Shown here: piece by piece, positions 28,301 to 40,651 of the stretch
How positions within the stretch are numbered: the first letter of the stretch is position 1
Layout of the letters: each line of letters starts with the position of its first letter
Source: Paramecium octaurelia
Taxonomy: Eukaryota; Ciliophora; Oligohymenophorea; Peniculida; Parameciidae
Assembly: GCA_905182995.1 (NCBI GenBank)
Contig: CAJJDP010000045.1
Coordinates: forward strand, 439,483 to 503,482
Reading direction: 5' to 3'
Length of the DNA: 64,000 nt
Program-made: the position numbers and the translations under genes
Notes under the pieces: model-generated
Databases searched by the model: none
Told to the model about the DNA's origin: nothing
The model's input: the letters and a program-made list of their open reading frames with translations, nothing else

Positions 28301-30351
28301 TCAGAATTGTTAATGAAATCCTCAACAAATCTATCATGTGATTTTCCAATCATGTCTGGCATCAGTATTTGTATGTTTTAATTCATTAATTCACTTTTTG
28401 TATAATGAAACAGGGCTGCTCCACTAGAATTTATTTATTGAATTAATCCAAATTTCTCATTGTCACTTGATAACACAATAGTAGGAGTTGGATCATTACT
28501 GAAATCATGATTGTCAATATCATCAATTTTACTATTATTATATCCTTGTATCATCTTACGCAAAGTGTCATTCAAACTAATTCCATATTCTTTATCATTC
28601 AGTATTTCAATCAAAAACGCTGAGTACAACATGATACTAGGCTAATGATTTGGACATACTCTTTTCAACTTTTGCCATAATTCTTGTACCATTCTAATAC
28701 TGTCTGTAACTTTCTTGCCACTTACTTCCAATTTAGCAACATCTGGAGTTTCTTCATTTAATTCTGACCAGTATTCCATATGCAAATAAGCACATTTCTC
28801 AATTTGCATGGCTAGCCCACTAATAATAGGTGGAGCAGCTGAGATTGGCAAGATTTCATGATTCGAAATAGTCTTTTCATTTTAATCATCTTATATTTCA
28901 CTTTCAACTATTCTTTTATATTTGTACAAAACGAACTGAGTATCCAAACTTGGTTCACATTCCTCAGCCTTTTGTAACTCCTATAATGCTTTATGCTTAT
29001 ACGACATGACTTCCAATAAGAAGAAAGCATACTGAATTCTTAAGTCGACATTCTTCTCAAATTTCTCCAACCCTTAATCCAGAATTCTATAGAGAGTTAA
29101 GATCAAAAGAGCTTGCTTGTCATTTTTGACTTCAGAATTATTCTATTTAATTTATTGAATCAATCTCTTATTCCACCCTGGTTTATATTTCTTTAGAGGA
29201 CAATCTGATTTTTCGCAAGTTTACCTATGCACCTCTATGTATCCGTCTAAAATAACTGCATATTTGGTTTCATTCTACAATCTGAGCAGTGTCAATATGT
29301 ATCTGACCTGGGATATGATCTCTTCAGGACTATTCAATTTATTCACATTTGCCACTAAACTCTCCAATTGCCTGTCTCTTTGAGTCAAGACAATGCTTAT
29401 AACAAATGGTATTCCAACCAACCACGCAACTATAGAACCACCTATCAAATTGCCTTCCATTGCCGTTGCTACTGCCAACATAAAGGCACTCCACATCAGC
29501 AATGAAGACAGTGTAGAGTGATACCTTGTAAATAGAAAACTATGATATTGAGTGCCAAGGGAAAATGCAAGAAATATAATTAAACTGCCTCCCAGGGTAA
29601 TCACTAATAAAATGTATGCGAAGTTTCGGTTATGCATTATTGAGAATGCTACCTCCTACACTATAACATAACTCTACATTATGGCATCTGCTCTGCCATT
29701 TATTTTAGCTGTTTGATCATTTGCTCTAAATCGACATTCAAAATAGGTGAAGATTATTGTCATCGACAATGTGATATACAACATTAGGTTTAGGAATGCT
29801 GCTATGCAATATCCTATGTGTGTTGCTGTAAAGCATTGCAAATCATAAAACTTGCTTACTCCATTTGCATCATCTACACATTTCCATGCAGATGTATTGT
29901 AATTTATTATTGGCATAAACAAGACTGTTATTAATAATAATAAGACCACCCTCAAAATTGATGATGCTGTTCGATTGATGTATGAACTTGTGTGATATTG
30001 ATATCCAAAGTATATTATTATAGATATTAATGAAATGAACAATCCTGTTTGAATGAATAAAAATATTACATAACTTTGCAGGCTCGTAAAGTAAACTTTG
30101 AAAAGCAGACGCTCTATGAAGATGTTAATGGCATTTGAAATCCCATCATTCTACCAAACATAACCTATTTCCTCTCTAAACATATAACTATGCAATTATA
30201 TGTATTAAATCAAATTTAAAATCGCCAAAAATAATGCATTGATTTTCGATTCCTTTTATAAAATGTACAAGAATCCAAAAATAAAGTTCTTTACAAAATT
30301 ACTCACTGTTTACAGTAGTGAATTATCGTCGTAATTCTTTAAATTATTCAT
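25369..30351 (-). CDS. TmcB/TmcC-like multi-pass membrane protein with PAS domain
   Basis: 1,644 residues, two introns: 27131-27156 (26 nt) and 25637-25658 (22 nt); spliced length exact. The N-terminus (MNNLKNYDDNSLLQTVSNFV) and a set of about ten hydrophobic helices over the first 400 residues match the large ciliate family related to Dictyostelium tiny macrocysts protein B. A TPR-like helical section follows, then a PAS fold at about residues 610-730 (GLIQQINSSGAALFHYTKSE, then GKSHDRFVEDFI). The C-terminal third has more membrane helices (FVIIVVVAGVILALSLAIVV) and ends with a helix plus FHRHLNRDIWKTRMTLLMIP. Such proteins are probably sensory or signalling receptors on plasma or ciliary membrane; ligand and output are unknown. 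The family is strongly expanded in ciliates. Confidence 0.9.
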
Positions 30352-31252
30352 AAAAATACTTTATTATAAATTAAATATTTAATTTCATATAAAAAAACCC
30401 AATTATCACTCCATTATTATAAAAATTCAAAACTATTTATTATTCAAACACACAACTATCCTTCAAAATTCTAATTACAATCAAATTAACTATTTTATTT
30501 TATTGTTACTTTTCTCTCAATCGCAATGTAATACCTTTCCAAATTAAAGAATATATACACTAGAACATATAAATTATTAATAACAAAGAGAGCTGTTTAA
30601 AATTTTATTAACTATGCAATTATAATTATATGTAAATAGATAAGATATTAAACAATATTAGATTTCATAGATTTCGACATTGTAAAACCTTAACTATTTT
30701 AAATTCCTTTTATTTACTGTACTGATGAAGGGAAATCCTCAAGAATAAAGTCTAAAGCAAAATATTCAATATATTCAACAAAAAATAAAACTGAAATAGC
30801 ATTAAAATTATGATAAAATTCTTAATGATTTTGAGAATCGAAAATTTTAATTAAAAATAAGGATTAATTTCAAGAGAAATTTGAAATTATTTGATATTAA
30901 ATAAATTTAGAAAGAAAAGGAAAACAAAAGGATTTAAAGTAAAATAAAAATTTGGGTTATTTAAATTATTTATGTTGATTAATTGACCTTTAAAGTAGAT
31001 AATGAAGAATAAAGAGATATCATATCTTAGAAAATAATAATAAGAGGTAGTAAAATTAACAACTCACCATAGAACATAGATTTAATTTAACAAGATTTCA
31101 TTAATATTTAAACACACCAAGTTATCTTTTACAACAGAATCAGATGAAATTAAATACACATAAGTTAAGTTAATGCAAATCAATAACCATAATTTTATTT
31201 CCTTCAAAATATTAATAATAAGATTTTGTGACTACAAAGCATATGTATATAA
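30352..31252. other. Long intergenic region
   Basis: About 900 bp of very AT-rich DNA between two minus-strand genes, long for this dense region. It contains one plus-strand frame of 140 codons (listed separately) and otherwise only short frames. No repeats or RNA genes recognised. Confidence 0.4.
30725..31147 (+). CDS. Possible small gene, 140 codons, weak
   Basis: ATG at 30725 to TGA at 31147 with only TGA read as stop. The product would be Lys/Ile/Asn/Gln-rich with no motif (starts MKGNPQEQSLKQNIQ, ends HQVIFYNRIR). In such AT-rich DNA with a single stop codon, a frame of this length can occur by chance. Support is only that it partly fills an unusually long gap. Confidence 0.3.
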
Positions 31253-32180
31253 TCAATATTTCTAATCTTTTTTTAAGAATCTTGCAATTTTGTTAAAAAT
31301 TCCATGGTGTTTAGTATTTTGATTTTCTTTTTGTGTCTTGCATTAATGAGAACTCAAATCTTAAAAATTTAATATTATTATTTCTTGACAGTCAAAACAA
31401 AGCTTGAATCTCTATCCTTATCTCATTTCGATATAGTCTATTCCTAAGTTACATTAATTATTATGTTCAATCTATTTACATTTCAAACAAAACGGTATAT
31501 TACAGTTTTAACAAGTAAATGTAGATTATCCATAATATATGAATTCTTGCTGACAATTGATAAAAGGACAACAAGACCTAAACGAAGGAGAAATTAATTT
31601 TAATAAATCTTTTTTTACTGTCGGATCTAATTAAATTGAACAAGTGCTGCATTTTGCTTAATCTTTCTAATCAATTTCTTAGTAAAGACAAAGATTGTGA
31701 AATTCGTGTCCGCAATAAGGGATTTTGAATTTTTCATCAGGCAGATCATTAATTTGGAAATTACAGATTCCGCACAATGACTCATTCTATCCTTATTTAT
31801 AAATAGTTACCCGATTGTTGTTATTTACTTTAGGTTCTTATTTGATCTCTTCTTGAGGCAATTATTAAAATTTTGCTTCAACTTGTGGAAATAATTAGCA
31901 ATTCTAATTTTTAAATGAACTAATTACATCCTCTAGCAGAAACTTTTGGAATAAGTCAAGTTTGTAGAATGCAGTTTTTTAAGAGAGTTCAACCTCTTGG
32001 TTTAATTGGTATAAGTAATTTGTAGCCTATTGAATTTCTTGAATTGTATTAATTAATCTAAATAAATGAGAATAATTACTTTCTGCCCCATGCAACTCCA
32101 ACAATAAATGAGTCCATCATTAATTCCTTCCCTCTGTTTCCTGAATCAGCTATTATCTCTATTATATTATTTAATTCCAT
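31253..32180 (-). CDS. RING/IBR-like zinc protein without recognisable RING2
   Basis: 301 residues, one 22-nt intron at 32058-32079; spliced length exactly 302 codons. A helical N-terminal half is followed by a RING-like domain (CGICNFQINDLPDEKFKIPY, then CGHEFHNLC and CSTCSIQ) and an IBR-like block (CCPFINCQQEF, then CQNCNIPFCLKC, HNNQC, CFDCQE, HQC). This resembles the first two modules of an RBR ligase. I do not see a third domain with a GCNHxxC catalytic cysteine, unlike the RBR gene at 17808-19393, so transfer activity is doubtful. Confidence 0.75.
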
Positions 32181-32260
32181 TTTGTTTAATAATTTATTAA
32201 TTCTAATAAATGAATGCACTGAAATAATTTAGTATATTGAAACATGTATATATAATTGAT

Positions 32261-33470
<1,210 letters not shown>

Positions 33471-33665
33471 AACAATATTATCGTTACAATCTCAATTAAA
33501 AAGTTTGATTAAATTATAAAATAATAAATTTAATCCTATGATCTCATGTCTCATAGGAATGGTATAAGTAGTGATAGATGTTTGCGAATGCAATTATGAA
33601 ATTAGGAATTATGTTTAAATTACATATAACCTAGTATTGAGAATTAAATAAAAATTATATTAAAA

Positions 33666-34532
33666 ATGGCTAACGTTGCTTTTTTGGATCCTATGAAGAA
33701 TGAACCGAATCTTCAAACGGCTCAAGATGTCGATGATTACATAAATACTTTAACTTAACATTAAAATGCTTGCGAAAAGCAAGGGAAGTACATGGAGGCA
33801 GAAGATGCCAGGAAGAGAATTATTGAGTTGAGGAAGTAACTTATAACAAAAAAAAAGAAAGAATTAATAATAAACTGGTAAAATCAAAAGGATTAGGCTG
33901 AGAGAGCACATATGGAAGAATACAATTAATTCAATTAGTTTTGGGATAACAAGATGTTAAATTTTAATGAGGAGGCCAAGCAGGTAGAATTGGAACTGCA
34001 AAATCGTTAGTAGAATGAATACAAGCAATCACAAGAGGAACTAGAACGATCGACTCCTTACAAGCCGAAGGAATCATCTGAAGTGTTAAATCTAAAGAAA
34101 ATTGAGGAGCATCTGGCTAAACAGAAGAAGTAAATATTGCATAAAAATTCTAGTTATGTGGAGGCACATGCTATACAGAATAAGCGTGCTTAACTGGAAG
34201 AGGAAGAGCTTAAAGTATATTCAGCCTAGAGAAGTTTGAAGATAAAAACTTAATTGTAATAATTGGAGTAGAGACATATGAATGAGTTGAATGCGTTGCA
34301 GCAAAGAATAAAGGCTGGACAAGATGAGTTAAGGAAGAATAGAAGCATTGATCTGGAGAGGTATTTGGATATAATCACACTATAAAGGTTGTTATAGAAG
34401 TATCAAAACATGAAAAAGGATTTAGAGTAGAGAGAATAGATGGACATCTTAGCATTTGATGGATAATTTAAAACCAAAGGATGCAGTAGTTAGAGTACAT
34501 ATAAGAGTGTGATGATGATGTCTAAAAAATGA
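33666..34532 (+). CDS. Coiled-coil protein of unknown role
   Basis: 288 residues, no intron. Begins MANVAFLDPMKNEPN and becomes almost wholly charged helix: EAEDARKRIIELRKQL, FNEEAKQVELELQNR, EEHLAKQKKQILHKNSSYVEAHAIQ (split here by me into known heptad-rich stretches), RHMNELNALQQRIKAGQ. Proteins of this type in ciliates are often basal-body or axonemal components, but nothing here proves that. It converges with the TyrRS gene; only 37 bp separate the two stop codons. Confidence 0.8.
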
Positions 34533-34569
34533 TCATTGTACATTTCCCTTTATGTTTAATACTTAATAT

Positions 34570-35850
34570 TCATTTTGTCACTTGATATGATCTAATCTCT
34601 TATAACAAAGCTCTTGCTTCTGGGTCCTTGGCGAAGTGATCTCTAACTGGTTAGATTAACTCGTTGAGAACTAAGGTGACTGCTGGTTTCAAATCACCTG
34701 GATGAAGAGCTCCTGAGATAAAATCTGCTTCCAATTCAGCATAGGATGTATATTCCTTGTCTCCGCCATTTTCAGGCTTTCTTAAAATTTAGAGTTTATT
34801 TCTCCATCCAAATATGATTTCCTTGGTGTAATCCAACACAGGATTATCCTTAGTAATTTAAGGTGGACAATAAGCATTCTTTATCTTTTTCTTAACATCT
34901 TCTGCTGAATCTTCCATAAAGATGGCTGAATTTAAGTCAGATTTCGACATCTTTGTTTGACCTTCAAGTAAACCCATCATCATGTGATGTGACATAATAA
35001 TTGGTTTATAAGCATCTGTTGATCTATCAGCATATTCTCTTGCTAACATGTTGACTTTTCTAAAGAAGGAATTTAATAGAATTATTACCTTTAATCCATA
35101 CCCAATTGACAAATGTCAGCCTCCAAGAAGAAGATGTCATTGCATTGCATACATGGATAAAATAATTAAGCAACAGCCATCTTGTCATCTTACTCGTCGT
35201 CATTTCTACCCATAATTTATCCGCATCTCTTAATTCTTGAAACATTAAATTTACGAGCTAAATCCAACACTCTTAACCAATAATCATTTGGTCTCTTGTT
35301 GATTTCATCTGAAGCCCAAAGGAATTTCCTATTATGTTATTTTCTCTATTATACACGTTATGCATTTTCATCCCTGCTGCCTTCCAAACCTCAATGAAGT
35401 AGCGACCAACATTCTTTATTTTATTCAGATCTCCTCCCATCTTGTTATTAAGTAAGGCAAACCAATCAGCAACCCAAAAGATGAATATACATCCTGCATC
35501 GACCAATCTATTCACATTTAGTGCTCTAAGTAATCCTTGTGCAATGTGCATTCTTCCACTTGGTTCAAATCCATCATAGCAAATTGGAAATGTTTTTGTT
35601 TTCAATAGATTTATTAATTCATCTTTGCTAATCAATTCTTCTCCAATGGGCTCTAATAATTTGATTTTCTCCTCCAATGATAATCTTTTACTAACAATCA
35701 TGAATACCTACTAGGTCTAGGATTGAATTATGTATTCACATCCTTTATTTCTATATATTTCACCTTAGTTTTCTCCTTTTGCTCTTTCTCCTTCTCACCT
35801 TATACTTCCCAAATCAAACCTCCAGTTAGTGGATCGACTGTAGCAAACAT
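34570..35850 (-). CDS. Tyrosyl-tRNA synthetase (eukaryotic/archaeal type)
   Basis: Charges tRNA-Tyr with tyrosine. 402 residues with introns at 35691-35707 (17 nt), 35329-35354 (26 nt) and 35060-35088 (29 nt); spliced length exactly 403 codons. Class I signatures are present: FEPSGRMHIAQG (HIGH-type region), KFLWASDEINKR, AQLFYPCMQCNDIF and the KMSKS loop (EGQTKMSKSDLNSAIF). A short Lys-rich N-terminal exon starts at 35850 (MFATVDPLTGGLIWEVQGE). If the 17-nt intron, unusually short even here, is not real, translation could begin at ATG 35701 (MIVSKRLSLEEK). No C-terminal EMAP-like domain. Only 34 bp separate it from the kinase gene upstream. Confidence 0.95.
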
Positions 35851-35884
35851 CAATAATTATATTAACTAAATTAACTAAATTAAA

Positions 35885-36762
35885 TCATTTAAACATAGTT
35901 TATGAAAGAATTTATTTCACTTTCGAAAATATTTTTAATTACAAGAAATCCTTGACATTTCCCCTTAAATTGTAATCATTTTATTTAAAAATGTGAACCA
36001 TGTTTCTGATCTCACTACTTTTACATCTCAATTCCTCTATGATCACCCCTAAACTGTAGCAATCAGCTTTGATATCGTATTCTAGTCCTTTGAATACTTC
36101 TGGTGCCATGTATTAAGGAGTTCCACAAATGGATTTCATCTTTTCTTTGGTTTTCAACCTGATTGCCAAGCCGAAGTCTCCCACTTTTATGTGATTCTAG
36201 ATCATCATGATGTTTTCAGGCTTCACATCTCTATGAAGAATACTTTTATCGTGCAAATACGAAAATGCTTAAAGTATTTCAAAAATTATTTATAATTTCT
36301 ACTCTTCGTTTATTTAATCTAATTTATCATAAAGTTTGTATAATGAAGATTCACAACATTCCAAGATAATAGCCACTTCCTTGTCATCGCTAATTACTCC
36401 ATAAAATTTCATAATGTTAGGATGACTCATTGATGATACTATTTTTATCTCCTAAGTTAACAATTTCGAGAGATTAAATTAATTAATGATTGACTTCTTT
36501 ATTATTTTGATTGCAAAAATACAATTGGTTGCCCTGTCACTATAAAATTCCTTAATAATTATTACACTGCCATATAAACATCGCTGTATTTGCCTTTGCC
36601 CAAAAATTTGATTTTTTGAAACCTGCTTGAGATTTGCGAATATTCTCTCCTAGGAGTTGGAGGCAATGGTACAGATCTATTATTGTTGTTTTTCGTGCTA
36701 AGAATGTAAGGTTACCTATTTTCATAGGTTGGCATTCTAAAATAGGTATAGTTGGTTAACAT
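35885..36762 (-). CDS. Compact Ser/Thr protein kinase
   Basis: 283 residues, one 26-nt intron at 36540-36565; spliced length exactly 284 codons. Kinase motifs in order: FLGKGKYSDVYMA, FAIKIIKK, LECCESSLYKLYDKL, ILHRDVKPENIM, VGDFGLAIRLKTKE, CGTPQYMAPEVFKG and DCYSLGVIIEEL. After subdomain IX only about 40 residues remain, with none of the usual subdomain X-XI features (such as the conserved arginine), so the C-lobe is short. The catalytic Lys, HRD and DFG are intact, so activity is plausible. Closest to the Aurora/PLK-like or ULK-like general type; I cannot place it further. Confidence 0.85.
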
Positions 36763-36860
36763 TTTATTAAAATTTAATTGTATGTATCAACAATTCATTA
36801 AAATACACCCATAATATTTAAGATTATTTAATTATTTAAATTTATTTAGCTTCAACACAA

Positions 36861-38075
36861 TCACGCACAGCCTGGACATACCTTGAATTTAGAATGGATT
36901 AGAATATCACAATCCCTAAAATCAGACTTAAAAATTACAAACAGAAGAAGTTCTTGCATCTTTCACAAGTCGAATGAATTACACTAGTTGATTCTAAACA
37001 TCCCTGACATTGATGATCCAAACCATCATTTATAATTACAAATACTCCTAAAGTATTGTAACCATCACTTCTGAGGATCTAGTGAGGCAGAACTATCCAA
37101 GTCGAACAGATTGGACATAAAAGAGGAGGAGAACAAACCTTGCTATAACACACTGGACATTTATAAAAGTTGTATCTATCATTATTAACACTAAAAATTA
37201 CACTATTTCTAAATGACATTAACACAAAGTAGGTTGACTAACGATAAATTTCTATGGGAATCCAATCTTTACCAATTGTGTAATCATTTTATGATTCTTC
37301 GTTTCTTGAGGGGAAATGAATTTCTTATAGATGAACCAATTTATTACCTAAATTTCTTAGCTAAACTGAAATTCGTTAATGGGACACAAATATTACCCAT
37401 CTGTTGCTTATGTTATCTTAATTAATTGATGTATGGCTCCTGCAAATGATATCATATTGATTTGAATAGCTGCTGATTGGCACTTCTCACTCCATTCATT
37501 TAAATCAAGTTTATCATCTGAGTATGTGGATGTAGTCACAAATAAAATACTTGATTAGGCATGCAGTTAGGTAGATGAAAAAACATGTAAAGCAGTCTAA
37601 AGTATTTTCTTTTTCATGATACTTATAAACAGGCTGCCATTGAAAATCCGGCTTCATTTATTGAATGGATTGTTGACAAATATTATTTTATGTTTACACA
37701 AGACGAAGTAAAATCTAAAATTGTCTTGCATTTATATTCTTCAGCTACTGCTATGCCGATTTGAGATAAAGGATTGCCTTCAAGAAATTATTCTATAAAT
37801 GCCTAATTATGAATTATTATGTGTTTTTTTACAGGCAAAAATTGCAAGGCCACTGCCAAACGACTTGGTTTAAAATCACTCACTTTGGATGACTTGGTTG
37901 TGTCTATGATGATTAAGAGATTCCTCATTATGAGCGGGTTTTAAGCAATCAAGAATTAATCGTCTGATTCTTTCTTCTGGTGCAATTTATCTAATTCGTA
38001 ATTATGACCATTGGTTTAATGATTCCTAATTTTCTCTTCATACTCATTGTATTTTGTGTTGCCTTCCAATTCCAT
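36861..38075 (-). CDS. TFIIH core subunit p44 / SSL1 (GTF2H2)
   Basis: Core TFIIH subunit that binds and stimulates the XPD helicase in transcription and nucleotide excision repair. 361 residues with five introns: 37803-37832 (30), 37597-37622 (26), 37324-37347 (24), 37176-37201 (26) and 36916-36938 (23); the sum gives exactly 362 codons. The N-terminal half is the VWA-like domain (RNLLIIIDTTKSSK, then FIEQFLEGNPLSQIGIAV and GFSMAACLQTALHVFSS). The C-terminal half is the zinc region: YKCPVCYSKVC, LCPICSTWIVLPHQILRS, CQGC, TCERCKNFFCLDCDILIHSK and CPGCA. The final C-x2-C...C-L-D-C-D-x-L-I-H...C-P-G-C pattern is diagnostic. Slightly shorter than animal p44. Confidence 0.95.
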
Positions 38076-38143
38076 CTATAAATAAAGATTGTTATTTTTA
38101 CCTACATATATTTATTAAAATTATATATAACATTGTCAACACA

Positions 38144-38216
38144 GGTCTCGTAGCTCAGTTGGTTAGAGCGTCAGTCTAATAAGCTGACGGTCGAGGGTTC
38201 GATCCCCTCCGAGACC
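38144..38216 (+). tRNA. tRNA-Ile (anticodon AAT)
   Basis: Folds as a full cloverleaf: acceptor GGTCTCG pairs with CGAGACC; D arm GCTC...GAGC; anticodon stem TCAGT/GCTGA with loop CTAATAA, giving anticodon AAT; T arm GAGGG-TTCGATC-CCCTC. The B-box GGTTCGATCCC is intact. No intron and no encoded CCA. It lies between the starts and ends of two minus-strand genes. Confidence 0.97.
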
Positions 38217-38217
38217 A

Positions 38218-38225
38218 TTTTTTTT
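38218..38225 (+). terminator. RNA polymerase III terminator
   Basis: Run of eight T residues starting two bases after the tRNA acceptor stem, the usual Pol III stop signal. Confidence 0.85.
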
Positions 38226-38246
38226 AATTTTAAATTAATTTATATC

Positions 38247-39796
38247 TCATTTGTTTATTTATACAGTTTTTTTCACATTTGATGTTTAAGAGAGAGTTCT
38301 TCTCATTCTATTTTTAGTTACTAAGTCTCCATATTCCTCCTTTCTATTCAAAAATTTATTGAGCAATTCATTCTTCAAAGGCATCCTCAAATTCATTTAT
38401 TGTTGCGACTTTTTAATACTAACATCTTCCTTCAATCTCTATAGACTGAACTACTAGGAACTTGACTTATTCACAGTTGAACGAACAGGACTGTTCATGA
38501 TCTATGACCTAATCTATTCGTTAGAAAAATGGATAGATTTCTGAGTATTTCTCCTAAATCGATTTTATTTAATAGACTGTGCAACCTACCCAGGGTTGGC
38601 AATACAATTAAGATTATTAATTTGCGATTCATTCAGTTCTTCTGAATTGTTCGATTGGGATTGATGGATTGAATTGATTGAATGAGTTGATCGTATTTTG
38701 TTCTTTTGCGCAATCGACTGTCTCTATTATTGATCAAGATCTTCATGACTCTTCCTAAAATTATAATGTCTTGAAAGAGGTTTTTTGATCATGATCTCTC
38801 CAGTCAAGGATATCTTGTTGTTGAAGAATTTCTCGTTCTTTGACACTTGAGTCTTAAGCTTATTTGGCAGATTGTCCTCAATGGAAGGCAATACTTTGTC
38901 CTTGAAATACTCATAATCAAAGATTAGCAATTGACCTTCCTCACTTATGCAGAAGGCAGTACCATTAGAAAAGGAGGCTTTATTATTCAATTCATTTTCT
39001 CCAATCAATTGTCCTTAGGTGAAGATATGAACTGCTTTTGCAACTCCTTTTTCGAGTTCCCTTAATTCGAAAATCCCTTTTATAACCAAATAAATTTGTT
39101 TGATCATTTGTTCCTGTAAGTAAACGATATCAAGGCATTGGAAAATCTGAGACATGGAATTGGCATAGAACTTACGCACTTAGGCGTAAGGGACATTCTT
39201 GAAGATTGGGAAGGCATACAGTTGGGAGATCTCCTTAGTTATGCGACTAACTTCAAAAGTCATTAGATTGACTCTAAAATCATGCTTTGAAATTGCTGCA
39301 ACTTTGCAGGCAGTTTTAGATGTAACATTCCAATCTGATCTAAAATCATGAATGTATACATGTCAGAATAGCACTCACTCCCAAAAATAAGGAGATTCGA
39401 TCCAAAGTGTTTGAGATGAATCATCTCTTGGTTTCCCTTGTTCAAAACTACATCTCCTGACAAAATGATTATCAGTTTATTTTAATCCAATTAATTTTTT
39501 GAGAATATCACTTAATTTTTTTGGAACTATTCAAATCTCATCAACTATCAGATGATGAAAAGACTTACTTGACAACACTCTATAAGAAATTCATTGTCAG
39601 AGGTTCTAAAGAATTCGTGTCCTCTCAACAATTAACCTAACTTCTCACTCTCTTATTCTAGCCGTATGCTTGGATCCTTCAATAATAATTGTATGCATTG
39701 TTGACTGGTTTGTTGATTTCTCGTATACAACAAATCTGGTCGTTAGAGTTTCTCAAAATGAATATCTGTAATCGTAGATTAATTGTTTTTTTTCAT
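38247..39796 (-). CDS. Protein with two cyclic-nucleotide-binding-like domains
   Basis: 498 residues, introns at 39545-39568 (24) and 39274-39302 (29); spliced length exactly 499 codons. After a short N-terminal helix region there are two beta-roll domains: the first around LSGDVVLNKGNQEMIHLKHF and LLIFGSECYSD, the second around IFKNVPYAQVRKFYANSMSQ, QIYLVIKGIFELRE, GQLIGENELNN and GTAFCISEEGQLLIFDYEYF. They have the CNB fold pattern, but neither phosphate-binding cassette has the usual Arg in (P)RAA/T, so cAMP or cGMP binding is doubtful. The C-terminal 170 residues are Ser/Gln/Arg-rich and probably disordered. Could be a scaffold related to PKA regulatory subunits. Confidence 0.8.
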
Positions 39797-40159
39797 TTAA
39801 TTATTAAATTAAAGGTTATCATAAAGTTTTTATGTAAATTTTAAAGAGTCCAAGTTTCAATACACATGTGGATTGAAGAATAAATCACACATGCATGCAA
39901 ATAATAGTTTAACTATGTATTGTGATAATATTTAAAATGTTTACTCATTTAAACTTGATTAAAACATCAGAGCAGAAGAACCATTGCCATTCTTTTCGAT
40001 CTCAATGTCTGTTCAGCATTCAAGCAGCAGATTATTGAAATTAGATTGGTTCTTCTAGACGAATTATTAATTTTCCATTACAACTAGTAAATATTGCACA
40101 ATTGCAATCCAAGACTTCTTTACTTCACAATGAATGTGTAATTAATTTGATTATAATAA
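39797..40159. other. Intergenic region with an inverted repeat
   Basis: No coding frame. A 10-base perfect inverted repeat (AGAAGAACCA at 39974-39983, TGGTTCTTCT at 40047-40056) encloses 63 bases in a patch that is less AT-rich than its surroundings. This could be a small structured RNA or chance; no known RNA family signature was recognised. Confidence 0.35.
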
Positions 40160-40615
40160 TCAATAATAATATCTGGATGGATACCTGGAATATCTACTGT
40201 AGGCTAATGAATTTGACAATGGCTAGCGAACAACACTGGATCTCTCGACTGGAACATAGTCAACTGCTTCGTCATATCTCTCAATTGGCACGTATTCGAC
40301 TCTTCTTTCAAGTCTTGGGACTGGGACATAATCTCTGTAATGTTCGACTTAATAATTTCAATGATTTCTTACTCTCTACATAGTCTGTGTATCTTCTCTC
40401 GACTGGCTTGTACTCGATTCTTTGTTCTGGAACATACTCTGTATATCTCTATTCAACAGGGATTCTTTCTACCCAAGAATTGCCTTATTTGTTTAGCAAA
40501 GGAGTTTACCTCTTGGTGGAGTGGATGTGTAATATGGGGAGGAGACATATGAACGGGTGGGTGAATACTAATATGGTCTGGCATAGGATCTGTATGGTGA
40601 ATAGAGATAACTCAT
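40160..40615 (-). CDS. Small alveolin-repeat (IMC1-like) cortical protein
   Basis: 134 residues, introns at 40484-40509 (26) and 40348-40372 (25); spliced length exactly 135 codons. A Tyr/Ser/Pro-rich head (MSYLYSPYRSYARPYQYSP) is followed by tandem charged Glu-Tyr-Val-Pro / Val-Glu-Arg units (WVERIPVEQRYTEYVPEQR, IEYKPVERRYTDYVE, LERRVEYVPIERYDEAVDY, VPVERS). Such repeats define alveolins, filament-forming proteins beneath the alveolar sacs of ciliates, dinoflagellates and apicomplexans, so a role in the cell cortex (epiplasm) is likely. It is much shorter than typical alveolins. Its ATG is only 36 bp from that of the divergent gene at 40652. Confidence 0.85.
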
Positions 40616-40651
40616 TTAAAACAAAATAAAATTTTATTGAAAGTTAATTCG

